From Ophioderma brevispina (taxonomy: Eukaryota; Echinodermata; Ophiuroidea; Amphilepidida; Ophiodermatidae): a stretch of 64,000 bases of DNA. The DNA lies in the NCBI GenBank assembly GCA_023653785.1, contig JAMKCH010051437.1:183639-247638 (forward strand), read 5' to 3'. Positions within the stretch are counted from its first letter, which is position 1, and each line of letters begins with the position of its first letter. Position numbers and translations under genes: made by a program. Below the pieces are notes generated by a model, which saw only the letters and a list, made by a program, of their open reading frames with translations, was not told where the DNA came from and did not search any database. Shown here piece by piece: positions 47,255 through 58,427 of this stretch.

Positions 47255-48860
47255 GTCTTAAGCGCCAAGTTACCCAATTATGACCCTGATGACCTTGACC
47301 CGAATGGCCATCAAACGTGCCTCCAAACCATCGACGGCAAAGCTCTACCACCATTCCAAATGGCTAAGTTCCCTGATAATGCCCCCCTGGATGACCTTTG
47401 CCCCACACAAATGAGCCTCTCGAAACATGACCACTAAACTCGTATGTGAAAACTCTACCAACCAGACCAAAACTTGTATCCATATGTCAAAGCACGCCCA
47501 AGCGACCCAATAATGACCCCTGGAATGAACCTTAATGGTGCCACCCTCAATGACCCCTCCAACACATTTGACCACTAAACTATTACGGGAACTCTACCCC
47601 CATACCAAAACTCATATCCTACGTCAAAGCACGGCCACGTTTAACCCGAAAATTACCCCTGGATGACCTTTAATTCCACAAATGACCCCTCTAAAATGTG
47701 ACCCCTAAACTCGTCCTGCAAAGCTCTACCACCATAAACCCAAACTCATATCTCATCCGTCAAAGCACGGCAAGTTACCCAATATGACCCCTGGATGGAC
47801 CCTTGTGACCCCAATGACCCCCTCGAACACGTGACCACTAAACTCGTACGGGCGAAAACTCCACCACCACACCAAAACTCATATCCATACTCAAAGCACG
47901 CTCAAGTTACCACGATAATGACCCCTGGATGACCTTTGACCCCCAATGACCTCTCGAAACATGACCACTAAACCAACTCGTACGGCAAACGCTATCCACC
48001 GTACAAAACTCCACATCCCTAGGTCAAAGCAGACTGTGCCAAGTTAACTCCGATAATGACCCCTGGATGAACCTTTGAACCCCCAAATGACCCCTCGAAA
48101 ACGTGACCACTAAACTCTTACGGCAAAACTCTAACCACCATAAGACCAAAACTCATATCCATACCTCAAAGCACGGCAAGTACCCGATAATGACCCCTGG
48201 ATGACTTTGACCCCCAACTTACCCCTCGAAAACGTGACCACTAAACTTCGTACGGCGAAACTCCCCACACACAAACTCATATCCATACGTCAACGCATAA
48301 GCCGCTCAAGTTTCCCGATAATGACCCCTGGATTACCTTTGACCCCCAAATGACCCCAATGGAAAAAACGTGACCACTCACCTCCGTACGCAAAACTCTA
48401 ACCACCATACCAAAACTCATATCCATCCCTCAAGCAACGGCAAAGTTAACCCTATAACAAAAAATGAACCCCTTGATGACTTTGACCCCCAAATGACCCC
48501 TCGAAAATGTGACCACTAACTCGTACGGCAAACCCGACCACCACACCAAAACTCAACCATATCCCTACGTCCAAGCACGCTCAAGTTCCCACCCGATCAT
48601 GACCCCTGGATTACCTTTGAACCCCCAAATGACCTCTCTTGAAAACATGACCACTAAACTCGTACGCGAAACTCTACCACCATACCAAAACTCATATCCA
48701 TACATCAACGCAGCAAGCACGGCAAGTATACAATAATCCCCCAGATCGACCTTTGACCCCAAATGACCCCAATCGAAACATGACCACAAAACCTCGTCCG
48801 TCCGAGCTCTACCACCATAATAACCAACATTCATACCCGTATGTTGAATGACGGCGAAAC
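47255..48860 (-). repeat. about 12 copies of a 135-bp satellite-like unit
   Basis: The anchor ggatgacctttgacccc recurs about every 131-142 bases (near 47391, 47525, 47662, 47793, 47929, 48066, 48201, 48331, 48475, 48611 and 48746). Other landmarks are gtgaccactaaactcgtac, aaaactcatatccatacg and caaagcacggcaagtt. The units differ mainly by one-base indels. All long open frames here are by-products of the repetition. Confidence 0.93.
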
Positions 48861-49156
48861 GCATAGCCGGTACAAACACACACAAACAAACCCACAAAGT
48901 TGTTTTTTTTAGTAATATAATTTTCTTTGAAGGACCAGATCGTGTTCCTACTATTTTCCTTGCCTCTATACGCATATACTTTGCCAGTGGCAATAAAAAA
49001 CAACAAACAAACAAACAAACAAAAAAGTGTGGCTGTCCAAGGTAAGGGGGACATCAAATTTTATTTCCTCAACATTTGGGTATCACAATAACACTTTAAA
49101 GACACTATTCACTGATTCATCCAAGAGTCAAAATAACTGAGATTTACAGGAATAGC

Positions 49157-49206
49157 TTAAAGGCCGACTCAGAGATTTCCCGAGGAGGGCGCCCTCAATT
49201 TTCAAA
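49157..49206. mobile_element. truncated family 2 MITE
   Basis: Begins at TTAA (49157-49160) with aggccgactcagagatttcc and is cut by the A-run after about 45 bases. Confidence 0.85.
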
Positions 49207-49230
49207 CAAAAAAAAAAAAAAAAAAAAAAA
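49207..49230. repeat. A-run at the second duplication junction
   Basis: A pure A tract followed by T6 separates copy 1, which breaks off inside a family 2 MITE, from copy 2. Confidence 0.9.
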
Positions 49231-49652
49231 TTTTTTGGAGTGAGATTTCACTCTTTTAGAGTGGTTTTTCACTCCTTCGTTTTAAGAGAGCAGGAAATAC
49301 ATCAGTTTCATTTTAGCCTATTTTTGCGCTGAAAAATTACTTTTTATTTGATCATCATTAATTACATTTTCTTTGAAGGACCAGATCGTGTTCCTACTAA
49401 TTTCCTTGCCTCTATACGCATATACTTTGCCAGTGGCAATAAAAAACAGCAAACAAACAAACAAACAAACAAGTGTGGCTGTCCAAGGTAAGGGGGACAT
49501 CAAATTTTATTTCCTCAACATTTGAGTATCACATAACACTTTAAAGACACTATTCACTGATTCATCCAAGAGTCAAAATAACTGAGATTTACAGGAATAG
49601 CTTAAAGGCCGACTCAGAGATTTCCCGAGGAGGGCGCCCTCAATTTTCAAAC
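49229..49652. repeat. segmental duplication, copy 2 (empty Helitron site)
   Basis: Repeats the flanks of copy 1 without the Helitron and continues past the break into the complete family 2 MITE. Confidence 0.88.
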
Positions 49653-49963
49653 AAATCATGCTTTGTGCATATACTTAATGCTTGTCCATATACTAATCAC
49701 TGTGTGAAATAGCTAAGCTCAAATCGAAGTCCTTCACATAGAAAATCACAACTTTGTTATAAAATTCCAGATCCGGAATTTTTGTTATACACAGTACCCT
49801 ATGGGACGTAATGCTATAAATAAATGTTTACTATATCAAAACGAAAAATCAGATTCATCTCAAACTTTGGAATTGTGCATTTTAGGTTACTGTCTTCCGT
49901 TCTAGTTGACTAATTTTAATTATTACATAAACAATATTTCGAAATCTCTGAACCAGCCTTTAA
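49602..49963. mobile_element. TTAA-flanked MITE, family 2 copy A
   Basis: The 354-bp element (49606-49959) has ends AGGCCGACTCAGAGATTTC and GAAATCTCTGAACCAGCCT, inverted with few mismatches, between TTAA tetranucleotides. A homologue lies at 57707-58085. Confidence 0.9.
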
Positions 49964-49969
49964 AAGTGA

Positions 49970-51510
49970 AGAATAAGCCTGTGGAATTCTCATAAGTGAC
50001 TTTTATCAAGTGAAGAATTGACAGAAAAGGAAGAAGGTGGCAGTGTTCAAAGATATGACTCTCCATTCAATTACGTGTTGTAGTAAGTGTCCGTACGGAC
50101 AGTAATGACTATATATCCAATTTTGTCCTTATTAGGTTAGCAATATTAAAATAATAAGAACAATCAACTTTCAAAAGTTATGCAATATTTTCTGTTTTAG
50201 GATGACCGAGGTAACAGGGGACACCGATTTTGTGTCATATGTTTCAACTTTATGTGAGCAAGTTTTTAAGTGGAAAATATATTGAACTAAAAATCAGATT
50301 GTACCCTTTGGCGACACATTACAGCTCATTCACATTACTTCTGGCCTAAAAAACACTAAAATTGACACAAAGAAAAAAAAGAATTAGTTTTATGTCACAG
50401 TGTTAGTTTCCTGTTGGAGCGTGCATCAGATTTGCCGCTGTGGCAAATATTTCATTATTTTGTGCAAAAACTGTTTTTCTTAAAAACTTGGTAATAAAAA
50501 CAAATTTTCAGTTGCTCAAAATATTCAAACATTCTTTTCTGTTAATTTTAAGCAGTTTCCTTGAGAGGGGTGTCACAGTATACCATAAATAATGAATTTC
50601 CTCCATATTTTTGTCCCGCTCACATCATACTCGGTGCAAAAATGCTTAAACTGATTTTTAAACTTTTGAAGAAATAAAGCTTTAAATACCCCTGTTTTGT
50701 TAATTAAACACTTGTAAACTTTATTTTATGTAATAAAAAAGAGGGTAATAGTGTGCCTTTAGGTATAATAATGAAATGACAGCAAATAATGAATAATGAA
50801 ATCAGACCTCATCACTAGTTGAAAATCTCCAACAGGAAATTAAGCATCAACTTCCATTGGTCTTACCTCGGACATTTTTGGGAACAAAATGGACTGAGAA
50901 CAAAACTTGGGTTCTGAGTGGAGTTTGCCACTGTTTTTAGTTATACCCTGGGGTAGTTTATTTTCATAGGTTAAGTATTTCTTAATCTTTGTAGATATCA
51001 AAATAATGTGTCATATGTAATGTTGAAACTTGGGGTGACATTGGACCCCTAATTTATGGACATACCCATAATTATCTGTTGATATGACACAACACTAGCA
51101 CACACAATAGTCATTTTAAATTTTGGAAAAACTTTATAATCTGTTCAAACGTTTCTTTCACTACTTAAGATGCACCAACTCCCTCTCAGATTCTAAACCT
51201 CTCATGTTTCTTGCATTGGCCTGGCCTTTGTAGGTAGGTTACAAATGCATGGCCTTCTTTATGCACAGTATAGGTCTTCTATAAATTAATATCCATCTCT
51301 TCTGGCTCGAGAGACATTAAGCCTATATAATTACGCTGTGTATCATTATTTTAAGTGTGTAGGTAATGATGCTTCCCGTATCTGCTAAGCTGATCTTGTC
51401 AATATCAATTCATCTGGGGGTACCTAAAAAAGATAAGTGATGATGTGTGACCAAATGAGGCTATCAGGGCAACTATTGGTCAAAATTGGTTTCTTCTCAG
51501 CATTTTCTAT
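49970..51510. other. non-coding stretch with no recognised gene
   Basis: No supported feature. Confidence 0.5.
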
Positions 51511-51515
51511 ATATC

Positions 51516-52253
51516 AAGGGTTTAGAGCAAAAAGGCCCCATCTGCAATAGCTGCCAGATGTTAGATTTGGCAGGTATAACACTTATAGTGTGATTTTTTA
51601 TTCGTGTCAGTTCATTAAAAGTTTTCAACGATTCTATTCGTGTTGAGAGGTTGCGCGATTATCCAGGAAAATCTATCACTTTTATGTGGCGTGGATTGAG
51701 GGCAACATTCTTGCATGGCTGCACCTGAAGATCGATTGCCATTCATAAGATTTAATCCGTTCATTGATGTGAACCAGTAACCTATTGATGAACATAAGAA
51801 ACATGTGTTGTATGGCATGTACAAATAGGAAAGCGTGATTTACTGATCGCCATGCACACCCTCTTCAAGCGAAAGTGATGGCAGTTAGATTGAATTAAAC
51901 GAATAGTGGCAAAACCACCAGATTATATCATACAGGCAAAGTCATTTAAGTTCATTTAATTTAGCAAATTCTTGCACCTTCTACACATAGGACAACTGCA
52001 TTTTTATACTGATTTAACTCAAAAGGATCATGAAATTTAAATTAATTTTGAATCAATTATACCAAATTTTGGGGCTTTTATCTGCAATAACAGAACATTT
52101 ATGCTTAATAGTGTATCTACTCCACTATATCTTCTGCTTTTTGAATTTCAGTATCAACACATCCCCTCCAAGTAAAACCATACCCTTGACAATATGCATG
52201 AACTGACACGAATAAAAAATCAGACTGATCGGGCCTTCTTGCAGTAAACTCTA
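51516..52253. mobile_element. foldback MITE (59.7-kb family) split by another MITE
   Basis: The left part (51516-51590) matches 59674-59750: gggtttag-gcaaaaaggcccc and gcaggtataacact. The right end (about 52223-52253, cgggccttcttgcagtaaac) matches the right end of that element. The 632 bp between them is a second element. Confidence 0.7.
51591..52222. mobile_element. 632-bp MITE with about 25-bp perfect TIRs
   Basis: The ends TGATTTTTTATTCGTGTCAG and CTGACACGAATAAAAAATCA are perfectly inverted and the match extends to GTTCAT. It sits inside the foldback element above. No clear target duplication or coding region was found. Confidence 0.85.
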
Positions 52254-52259
52254 TCATTT

Positions 52260-53125
52260 ACTAGATATGGAGATATTTCAATAAAAACACCTTACATAAT
52301 TGTAAAAGAAATGTCCATAGCATATTTATCTGTGCCAATTTAATCCTATTTGTGCAATGATTGTATATGATTGTTTCCATAGAGTCTTGTTGGTCATTTA
52401 TCTTTTCTCAAATGGAAATTAATATTTACAAGTAGCTCTAAGTTTTGAATAGGATTACTGATTGATTACAAATATTGATTAGGCCCTACTCATGAAGGAA
52501 ATGGTACAATTTGCTGCTCCAAGGTGATGGAGCCTGCAGCACTCAGTAAAATACTATAATCCCAGGCCTATAGTCTCCAGATCAAAGGGAAATAACAGTT
52601 TCACTATTCTTAAATAGATCCCCCTTGCCCTAAGACCAAGAGTATAATAGATTACCTGTACAACTTGAGCATCTCTGGAATTCAATAACAGATGGATGTA
52701 TTGTAGTCATGTAATGTGGCTCTCTTGCCCTGCAGTAGGCTTGCCTATGCATAGGGTCTATAGAGTACCATAAATATTTGGTTCATATAATGTATCATAA
52801 TATTCTTGTCAAATTTGACATCCTTTGCCAGGCTACTTTGTTAGGATAACCCAAGGTGGGCCTGTCATATATTTCTAAGTTATCAAATACTGTCATAGCT
52901 TACCTCTTAATAGTTTAATCAGGAAAGTTAATGCACACTGGTGTTCTGTCTGTAATCAGTAGTAAGTCTGCTCCTTCCAAAGTGTATTGACAGTGGCAGA
53001 ACCAGAAATCGTTAGTTAGGAATGCCAGGGCGCAAGGAAGAGTTCAAAACAGGGTTATCGGCAAGCAGGGTCATTATTCTCAAGAAATCTCTTACCCAGT
53101 AGGATTATGTTGTATCAATGGATGT
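52260..53125. other. non-coding stretch with no recognised gene
   Basis: A hAT-like half-terminus, cagtggcagaaccagaaatc, lies at 52991-53010 without a partner. Confidence 0.45.
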
Positions 53126-53129
53126 GGTT

Positions 53130-54060
53130 CTTAAAAGGACAATATGTCATGATTCTGACTATTTGGAATTTGGTATGGATGGGGGAAAGCTTAAGTAAAT
53201 AGATTACATATAAATCAAAATAAGTTGAAATTGCTCCACATTTGTTGAGTATTTTGCCCTTTTAATTTTCCGCCAATAGCTTACTCGAAAACGATTCTGA
53301 CAACATCCAACTCGCAGGCAAATGGTGACGTCAAAGTGATTTGACCATCATATCGCAGTGTGGCCACTTTCCTATTCGGAGTGAACTGCCAGGGGGTAGG
53401 ACATGGCAATTCCCCTAACCAGGCAACAGCCTGAATTCACATCGGCATCAACATGCGGCGCGACTCGAGTTGCTAGTCCTTCCAAAGACTTAACGGTCGG
53501 AGGGCGCGTATTACGCGTATCGGGTCGGTACATCAGACTGCCTAAAAGTCTAGGCATGGCACGAATATTTAACATCTAAATGACAGTTATTGGAAAATTA
53601 CAATATTTTGCAGCGGGGTTATCCACTAACCCCGAGGATTTTGAAGTCAATAATTTATCATTATTATCATTGATATTACTTAAGAGTATTAAACTAGGGT
53701 TTAAGAGGAGATTGTGTAATGTAAACTGAGGACACAGGTACCATAGTAAATGCACGTAGCAGTCCACAAATTACGTTTGGAAATCCCCAAAGACAAATCG
53801 AGCGGTTGTGTCCTACCCCCTGTGAACTGCGATTGATGTGTTTTTATATCAATAATAATTAACCACACAACAAATGAAACAAACAGATGTCCATTCTGTA
53901 ACTGTTTTCAAAATTTATTATACGATTCATTAACCATCAAGATTGTACATGTGAGCAATGACAAAAAAATAAACAATTTGAGTCAACACGATGTTTGGTC
54001 ATCACCTTTGACGTCACAAGGAGAACAACATGGGCGCTTTTGATCAATGAACATGGGGAA
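53130..54060 (+). mobile_element. repeat homologous to 24068-24690 (reverse), interrupted by a hAT MITE
   Basis: The blocks caatatgtcatgattctg, ggtatggatgg, cttactcgaaa and gcaggcaaatggtg (53130-53375), plus tttggtcatcacctttgacg to ttttgatcaatgaac (53993-54050), match the minus strand of 24240-24690. Confidence 0.75.
53382..53830. mobile_element. 433-bp hAT MITE with perfect 8-bp TSD
   Basis: The element is 53390-53822. TGAACTGC is duplicated exactly at 53382-53389 and 53823-53830. The 14-bp ends CAGGGGGTAGGACA and TGTCCTACCCCCTG are perfect inverted repeats of hAT type. It inserted into the older repeat at 53130-54060. No transposase is present. Confidence 0.95.
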
Positions 54061-54064
54061 CAAG

Positions 54065-55775
54065 AAAATAATGGTTTCTGTAAGAGCATCTACTTAGCAA
54101 AAGTTTTTTATGGCCTTAAGTGGGCCCCAAACGATGCTATTAGTTGAATTGTTTTATTACGCTTATACGCTTCCAGGACTTCTTACTGCTTCCAATAACA
54201 TTTCTTTTCCCCCAAGGGGTTTTTAGCACCCCCCCCCCCCCCGACTAAAAAATGTCTAGCAATGGCCCTGATTCTGTCAATGTTCTCTGGAAAATGACAA
54301 TGACTATTTTATACTTCATTTGCCACAAACATTTTTAAATGAGTACCATTATCTTTTCACAGTTCATTTCACACTGACTGAAAAGATAAAAAATGACAAA
54401 ATGTAGAAAAACTTGTGAAGATCACAAAAAAAATGTACATTGGAATATTAAAAGTATGTGCTGGGGTTATAGTGTATTTAGTTGTCGTCATTCTGAGAAA
54501 TTTTTAGAATTGGACATCCAGATTTGAGAACAAAGGTATTTAAGCAAGGTGTAAACTGGAGGCATGGTGTAGATATTTAACCGGCATAACTTTTTGTTTG
54601 GTTGTTGGAAAAAATAGTGTATCAAAAACATAAAGCCTATTGATTTGATTATGTCTAGTATGTATAAGATATTATCACTATTCATGGTGTTCAATTTGTT
54701 GCCTGTGCTGATGGTATGCTCATTCAACTGTAGAGCCAACTTAACAAGATAAAACTCATATGACCACTGACTTTAAGTCATGGTGCAAATCTAACCTGCT
54801 TGTCCCAAATGACAAAAATGGTAGACTTTTTCCTCACAGTTTAGCAAGGCAACTGGTCAGCCAACGCTCATAATTGACAATTCTGTCATTTAGCCATCAT
54901 CTTCTGTGCATATGGATCTTAAGTGTCACTTTGGATGCGTCTCAACGAGAATTATCAACCATGTCAATAACATAATATGTAGGGCGCTAAGAAAGACAGA
55001 ATGGATTCAACAATATCAGAAATCCACAACAAGATTGGTCTGGTTCATGCCTTTGTAACCTCAAGGCAGGATTTATGTTATTCCCTGCTCTTTTGCTTAC
55101 CCGATAAAGAAATTGGCAAGGATCAATGGGTGTAGAACCAGGCCCACAAAAATGGGGGATCTGGGAAGCTCTTTCTTGGAAAATGTTGGTATTCAGAAGC
55201 TAAATATGGGAGGAAATTGTGCAATTCCATATAAAAAATACAGAAGGAAATTCTGCACATTTTCTGACATGTAATAATATATCACTTTGTTTGCTATCTA
55301 AGGACCTGTTCATGAGACTCGTACAAAGTACTATGTGTATTACTCATGTGTATGTTCTACATAATAGACCTTTTACTATGTTTGGTTTGATAGTGCTTTG
55401 GCTAAATTGGTACGTCCACTCAGGCATATGAGTATGCACATTTACGACTGAGTTTCACAAACAGTGCTTCGATCTCTTGCTTCGATCTCTTGCAAACAAT
55501 TAACTCCTTATAAATCCCACAGAAATAACCTTTTCCATTAAATGACATAATTATGTATTTCTTTTATAGAACTACTGTAGCGAATAGGTTGTAGACATCA
55601 CAGATTCCAGCTGTATCAATCTAAGCTACATAACTGTCTGTGCCAGGTGGGATTGGTCCATTGATACCCTAATCCTCATGCTTGATGTTCCAACATGAAC
55701 TAAGCACGCAAGTATAGTAAGCCTTTTGGTACATTTATGAATAAGTAGCACAAAATGATAACACATTGTTATTAG
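54065..55775. other. non-coding stretch with no recognised gene
   Basis: A C-run at 54229-54242 is followed by a hAT-like end (reverse of ccagggccattgctagacat), with no partner identified. Confidence 0.45.
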
Positions 55776-55779
55776 GTAC

Positions 55780-56332
55780 TTAAAGCAATATTGGCACATT
55801 TTTTGAAGAGCGCCCCTAATTTTCAAAATTTGATATTTTTGCACAGTTACGTTGGTAATTGTCTAGGAAACTATACCTGCGAACGAGAATGCTAAAAAAT
55901 GCGTATTTATCACAAAATAAGCGATTTTGTAATTAGAATTGGGATCCCAGATTGGACTTAACGGCAGAGCTGGAAATGCTACGTTAATGTCCGTCCATGA
56001 TGAAATAGTTCCACCTCGAGAAAATAACCTCTAACTTGACTTGCCCGAACTATTAAAACAACTAATGGATGAACGTAGACACGTACATGGCGCTATTTAC
56101 CGGCTATTTCACATTGGAAGGCCGTTTCCAGCAGCCGCTGAATTATTATCGGGGATCCCCGATAATAATTATTCTAGTACAAAATTCCTTCGTTTGTGAC
56201 ACATAGACATTTTCGAGCTTAACCATTCACAGGTATAGTTTACTAGCCAGTTACCAATGCAACCGTGTAAAAATCTCCAAATTTTTGAAAACTTGGGGCT
56301 CCCTTCAAAAAAATGTGCTAATATTGCTTTAA
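55780..56332. mobile_element. TTAA-flanked MITE with about 85-bp TIRs, family 4 copy A
   Basis: The 545-bp element (55784-56328) lies between TTAA tetranucleotides. The long inverted ends run from agcaatattggcacat to about gttggtaat and back. Its centre is a near-perfect palindrome, gaattattatcggggatccc (56139-56158) and its complement. It is homologous to 33068-33620. Confidence 0.92.
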
Positions 56333-56723
56333 GGGGCATATTGACAGTCGAAAAACAATGCAATGTTTGTCCCTTCAGCTCACGACAACTTAATGCCATT
56401 TAGATCTAATAGTGTAAGAAAAATGCTATGAATGCTTGATATCAATTTCAGAATTTGAACTAAGTTATGTTTTCATTGTGCATCAGATTTGTAATATAAT
56501 CACTTAAAGGTCCATGGACATGCTTTAAAAATACGTATAATACCTCCCCAAAACAGTTTTATTCACAGTATGTATTGGTATCAATGTAAAATCTGCATGA
56601 AGCAGTATTTGAGAAACTGTAGAATTGATAAAAATTGGGCATAACATCATGGGTTTCAGACAAGCTTTGAAGAGAAAATCCAAAACAAAAGTGATTATCG
56701 CGCTGGCCGCGATGACCCCGAAG

Positions 56724-56749
56724 TGACGTCAAGCAATTTAGTGACGTAA
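56724..56749. promoter_or_regulatory. two CRE-like sites
   Basis: TGACGTCA (56724-56731) is the full palindromic CREB/ATF consensus; TGACGTAA (56742-56749) follows 10 bases later. They lie within a transposable element and no promoter is evident. Confidence 0.4.
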
Positions 56750-57055
56750 AAGTGTCCTTCTCGTGTACTGCATAATGGTAAAATACTACGCTACCTACAC
56801 ACGTAATGCACGACGGCACGCGCGCCTTTTTGTTTGTTTGTTGTTTGTGTGTTTTAGGCGTATGTGCTTTTGGGAAAGCATGAATATCTTGTCTAGGGCC
56901 AGGCCTACTATTGAACCTTGATTTCATGTCAAGAAAAATGGCCCTAACAAAAAGAAAATCGTATCGTATCGTATGATAGGATCGCCAATGTCTATATTTT
57001 TAAAATGCCATGGTCGTAACATTCAAAACTTAGTAAGAAAGTTTTAACTTTAGTC

Positions 57056-57403
57056 TTAAAGGTGCAACGAGAGATTTTTAAGCACCAAATATTGTGTCAT
57101 AATAGTAATTTCATATATATTAGATGCTCAATAGATTTCTTACCTTGTATATGGCCACAGAAAGTCTTAAAAGAGAGAAAAAATGTGATTTTGATTTTCT
57201 TATATTTCAATATGAACAAGGCTGAATTTGTATTGGATCCTTACGAAAATTTTTCAACAATTTTAGTACCAGAGAAACATTTCTCAGCTTAATCCTTTCA
57301 CGTGGGAACATTTTTGATTGGAAATCTTTACATCAGGGCAAAATCAGTGCTTTTGAATTTTTTTGGGACACCTGATATGTGAAATCTCTCGTTGCACCTT
57401 TAA
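57056..57403. mobile_element. TTAA-flanked MITE, family 1 copy A
   Basis: The 340-bp element (57060-57399) has ends AGGTGCAACGAGAGATTT and AAATCTCTCGTTGCACCT, perfect inverted repeats, between TTAA tetranucleotides. Homologues are at 29684-29933 and 58428-58766. Confidence 0.95.
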
Positions 57404-57702
57404 AAGACCACTTTCAGAAAACAGCCGTCGGCATATTTTGTTTCAATACATGGATTTTCATTCTTGCACATTATTTTCATTTTAAAGTTTGATTAAAAAT
57501 AATCAAATTTAATAATGTATTATCAAACCCTCACACATTACATATTGGCTCAAAATCAATAGGTAAATGACGATTTACGAAAACTTCTGGTAAATTCCGC
57601 GTGTATTTGCCATTTGGCAATCGTCACGGCGTTGTTTGTGATAAGAAAAACGGGGTTAAACTCTTCTCCACGGTGACCTTACTACTGTAAAGAGGACAAG
57701 AC

Positions 57703-58089
57703 TTAAAGGCCGACTCAGAGATTTCCTGGGGAGGGCGCCCTCAATTTCCAAAAAAATCGTGTTTTTTGCATGTTGGACATAAATGCTTGTCCATATACTT
57801 AATCATGTGTGAAATTGCTAAGCTTAAATCAAATTCCTTCATATAGAAAATCACAACTTTGTTATAAATTCCGGATCCGGAATTGTTGTTTATACACCAG
57901 TATCCTCTGGGATATAAGACTACACACAAACATGTTTCTGCATCAAAACGAAAAACAAAAACAAATCCGATTCATCTTCAAAATGCGGGAAGTGTGCATT
58001 TTAGGTTACTATCTTTAGTTCTAGGTGACTATTTTTCAATTTGTACAAAAAAAAAAATAAGTTTTCGAAATCTCCTGAGGCAACTTTAA
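57703..58089. mobile_element. TTAA-flanked MITE, family 2 copy B
   Basis: The 379-bp element (57707-58085) starts aggccgactcagagatttcc and ends gaaatctcctgaggcaact between TTAA tetranucleotides. It matches 49606-49959 throughout. Confidence 0.9.
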
Positions 58090-58427
58090 ACTTCAAGGAA
58101 ATAAGGTAAGAGAAATACTTTGTTTATTGTCTAGACACAGTACATCGACTATACCAAAAGCGTGGGAACTCGTGTAAATTTCACATGGCCTGTCCTGGCG
58201 TCGTCACTTCGGGGTCAAGCAAATCAGCATCTTGTGACGCGTTCGCGAAAACAGAGAATGGCCCTGTCCGATTGGTATATTTGTCCTTGAAATTTAACCA
58301 CTTTCCCAATGTCACTTTTTAAAAATCTGTGACATTTGCAGAGGTGATCAGGGGATACTGTTGAGGTACGAAAATGTAAGAAGGAAATTAAGACACTGGT
58401 CTACTCAGCCGTGCCATGGACCTTTAA

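Larger units (their letters stand above)
47133..48920 (-). mobile_element. non-autonomous Helitron, 1,788 bp, with minisatellite core
   Basis: Read on the minus strand, the element starts TTATATTACTAAAA and ends in a GC-rich hairpin finishing with CTAG. It sits precisely between host A and host T, the Helitron target rule. The paralogous empty site at 49366/49367 (attaca then ttttctttg) proves the boundaries. There is no target duplication, as expected. The first two bases are TT rather than the canonical TC. The interior is about 12 degenerate copies of a 135-bp unit, with no Rep/helicase coding. Confidence 0.92.
46860..49206. repeat. segmental duplication, copy 1 (holds the Helitron)
   Basis: The flanks of the Helitron here match 49229-49652 in order: ttggagtgagatttcac, tttgcgctgaaaaattac, tgatcatcattaattac, then ccagatcgtgttcctac to ccctcaattttcaaac. 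Copy 1 ends in an A-run (49206-49229). The segment between 46920 and 47080 differs from copy 2. Confidence 0.85.
56504..58427. mobile_element. composite TTAA element, family 5, hosting two other MITEs
   Basis: AGGTCCATGGAC and GTCCATGGACCT-type ends (56508-56521 and 58410-58423) are inverted and flanked by TTAA. Subterminal blocks gatgaccccgaagtgac (56711-56727) and gtcacttcggggtc (58204-58217) are also inverted, which supports a single 1.9-kb unit. Family 1 and family 2 MITEs lie inside. Confidence 0.75.

Noticed and set aside
47255..48860. CRISPR-like or centromeric satellite array
   Set aside because: The array lies entirely within Helitron ends proved by an empty site, and the units abut without unique spacers.
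48565..49057. Overlapping minus-strand open frames of 82-149 residues
   Set aside because: They run through the 135-bp repeat units and the Helitron end; the translation changes with each unit's indels, so they are by-products of repetition.
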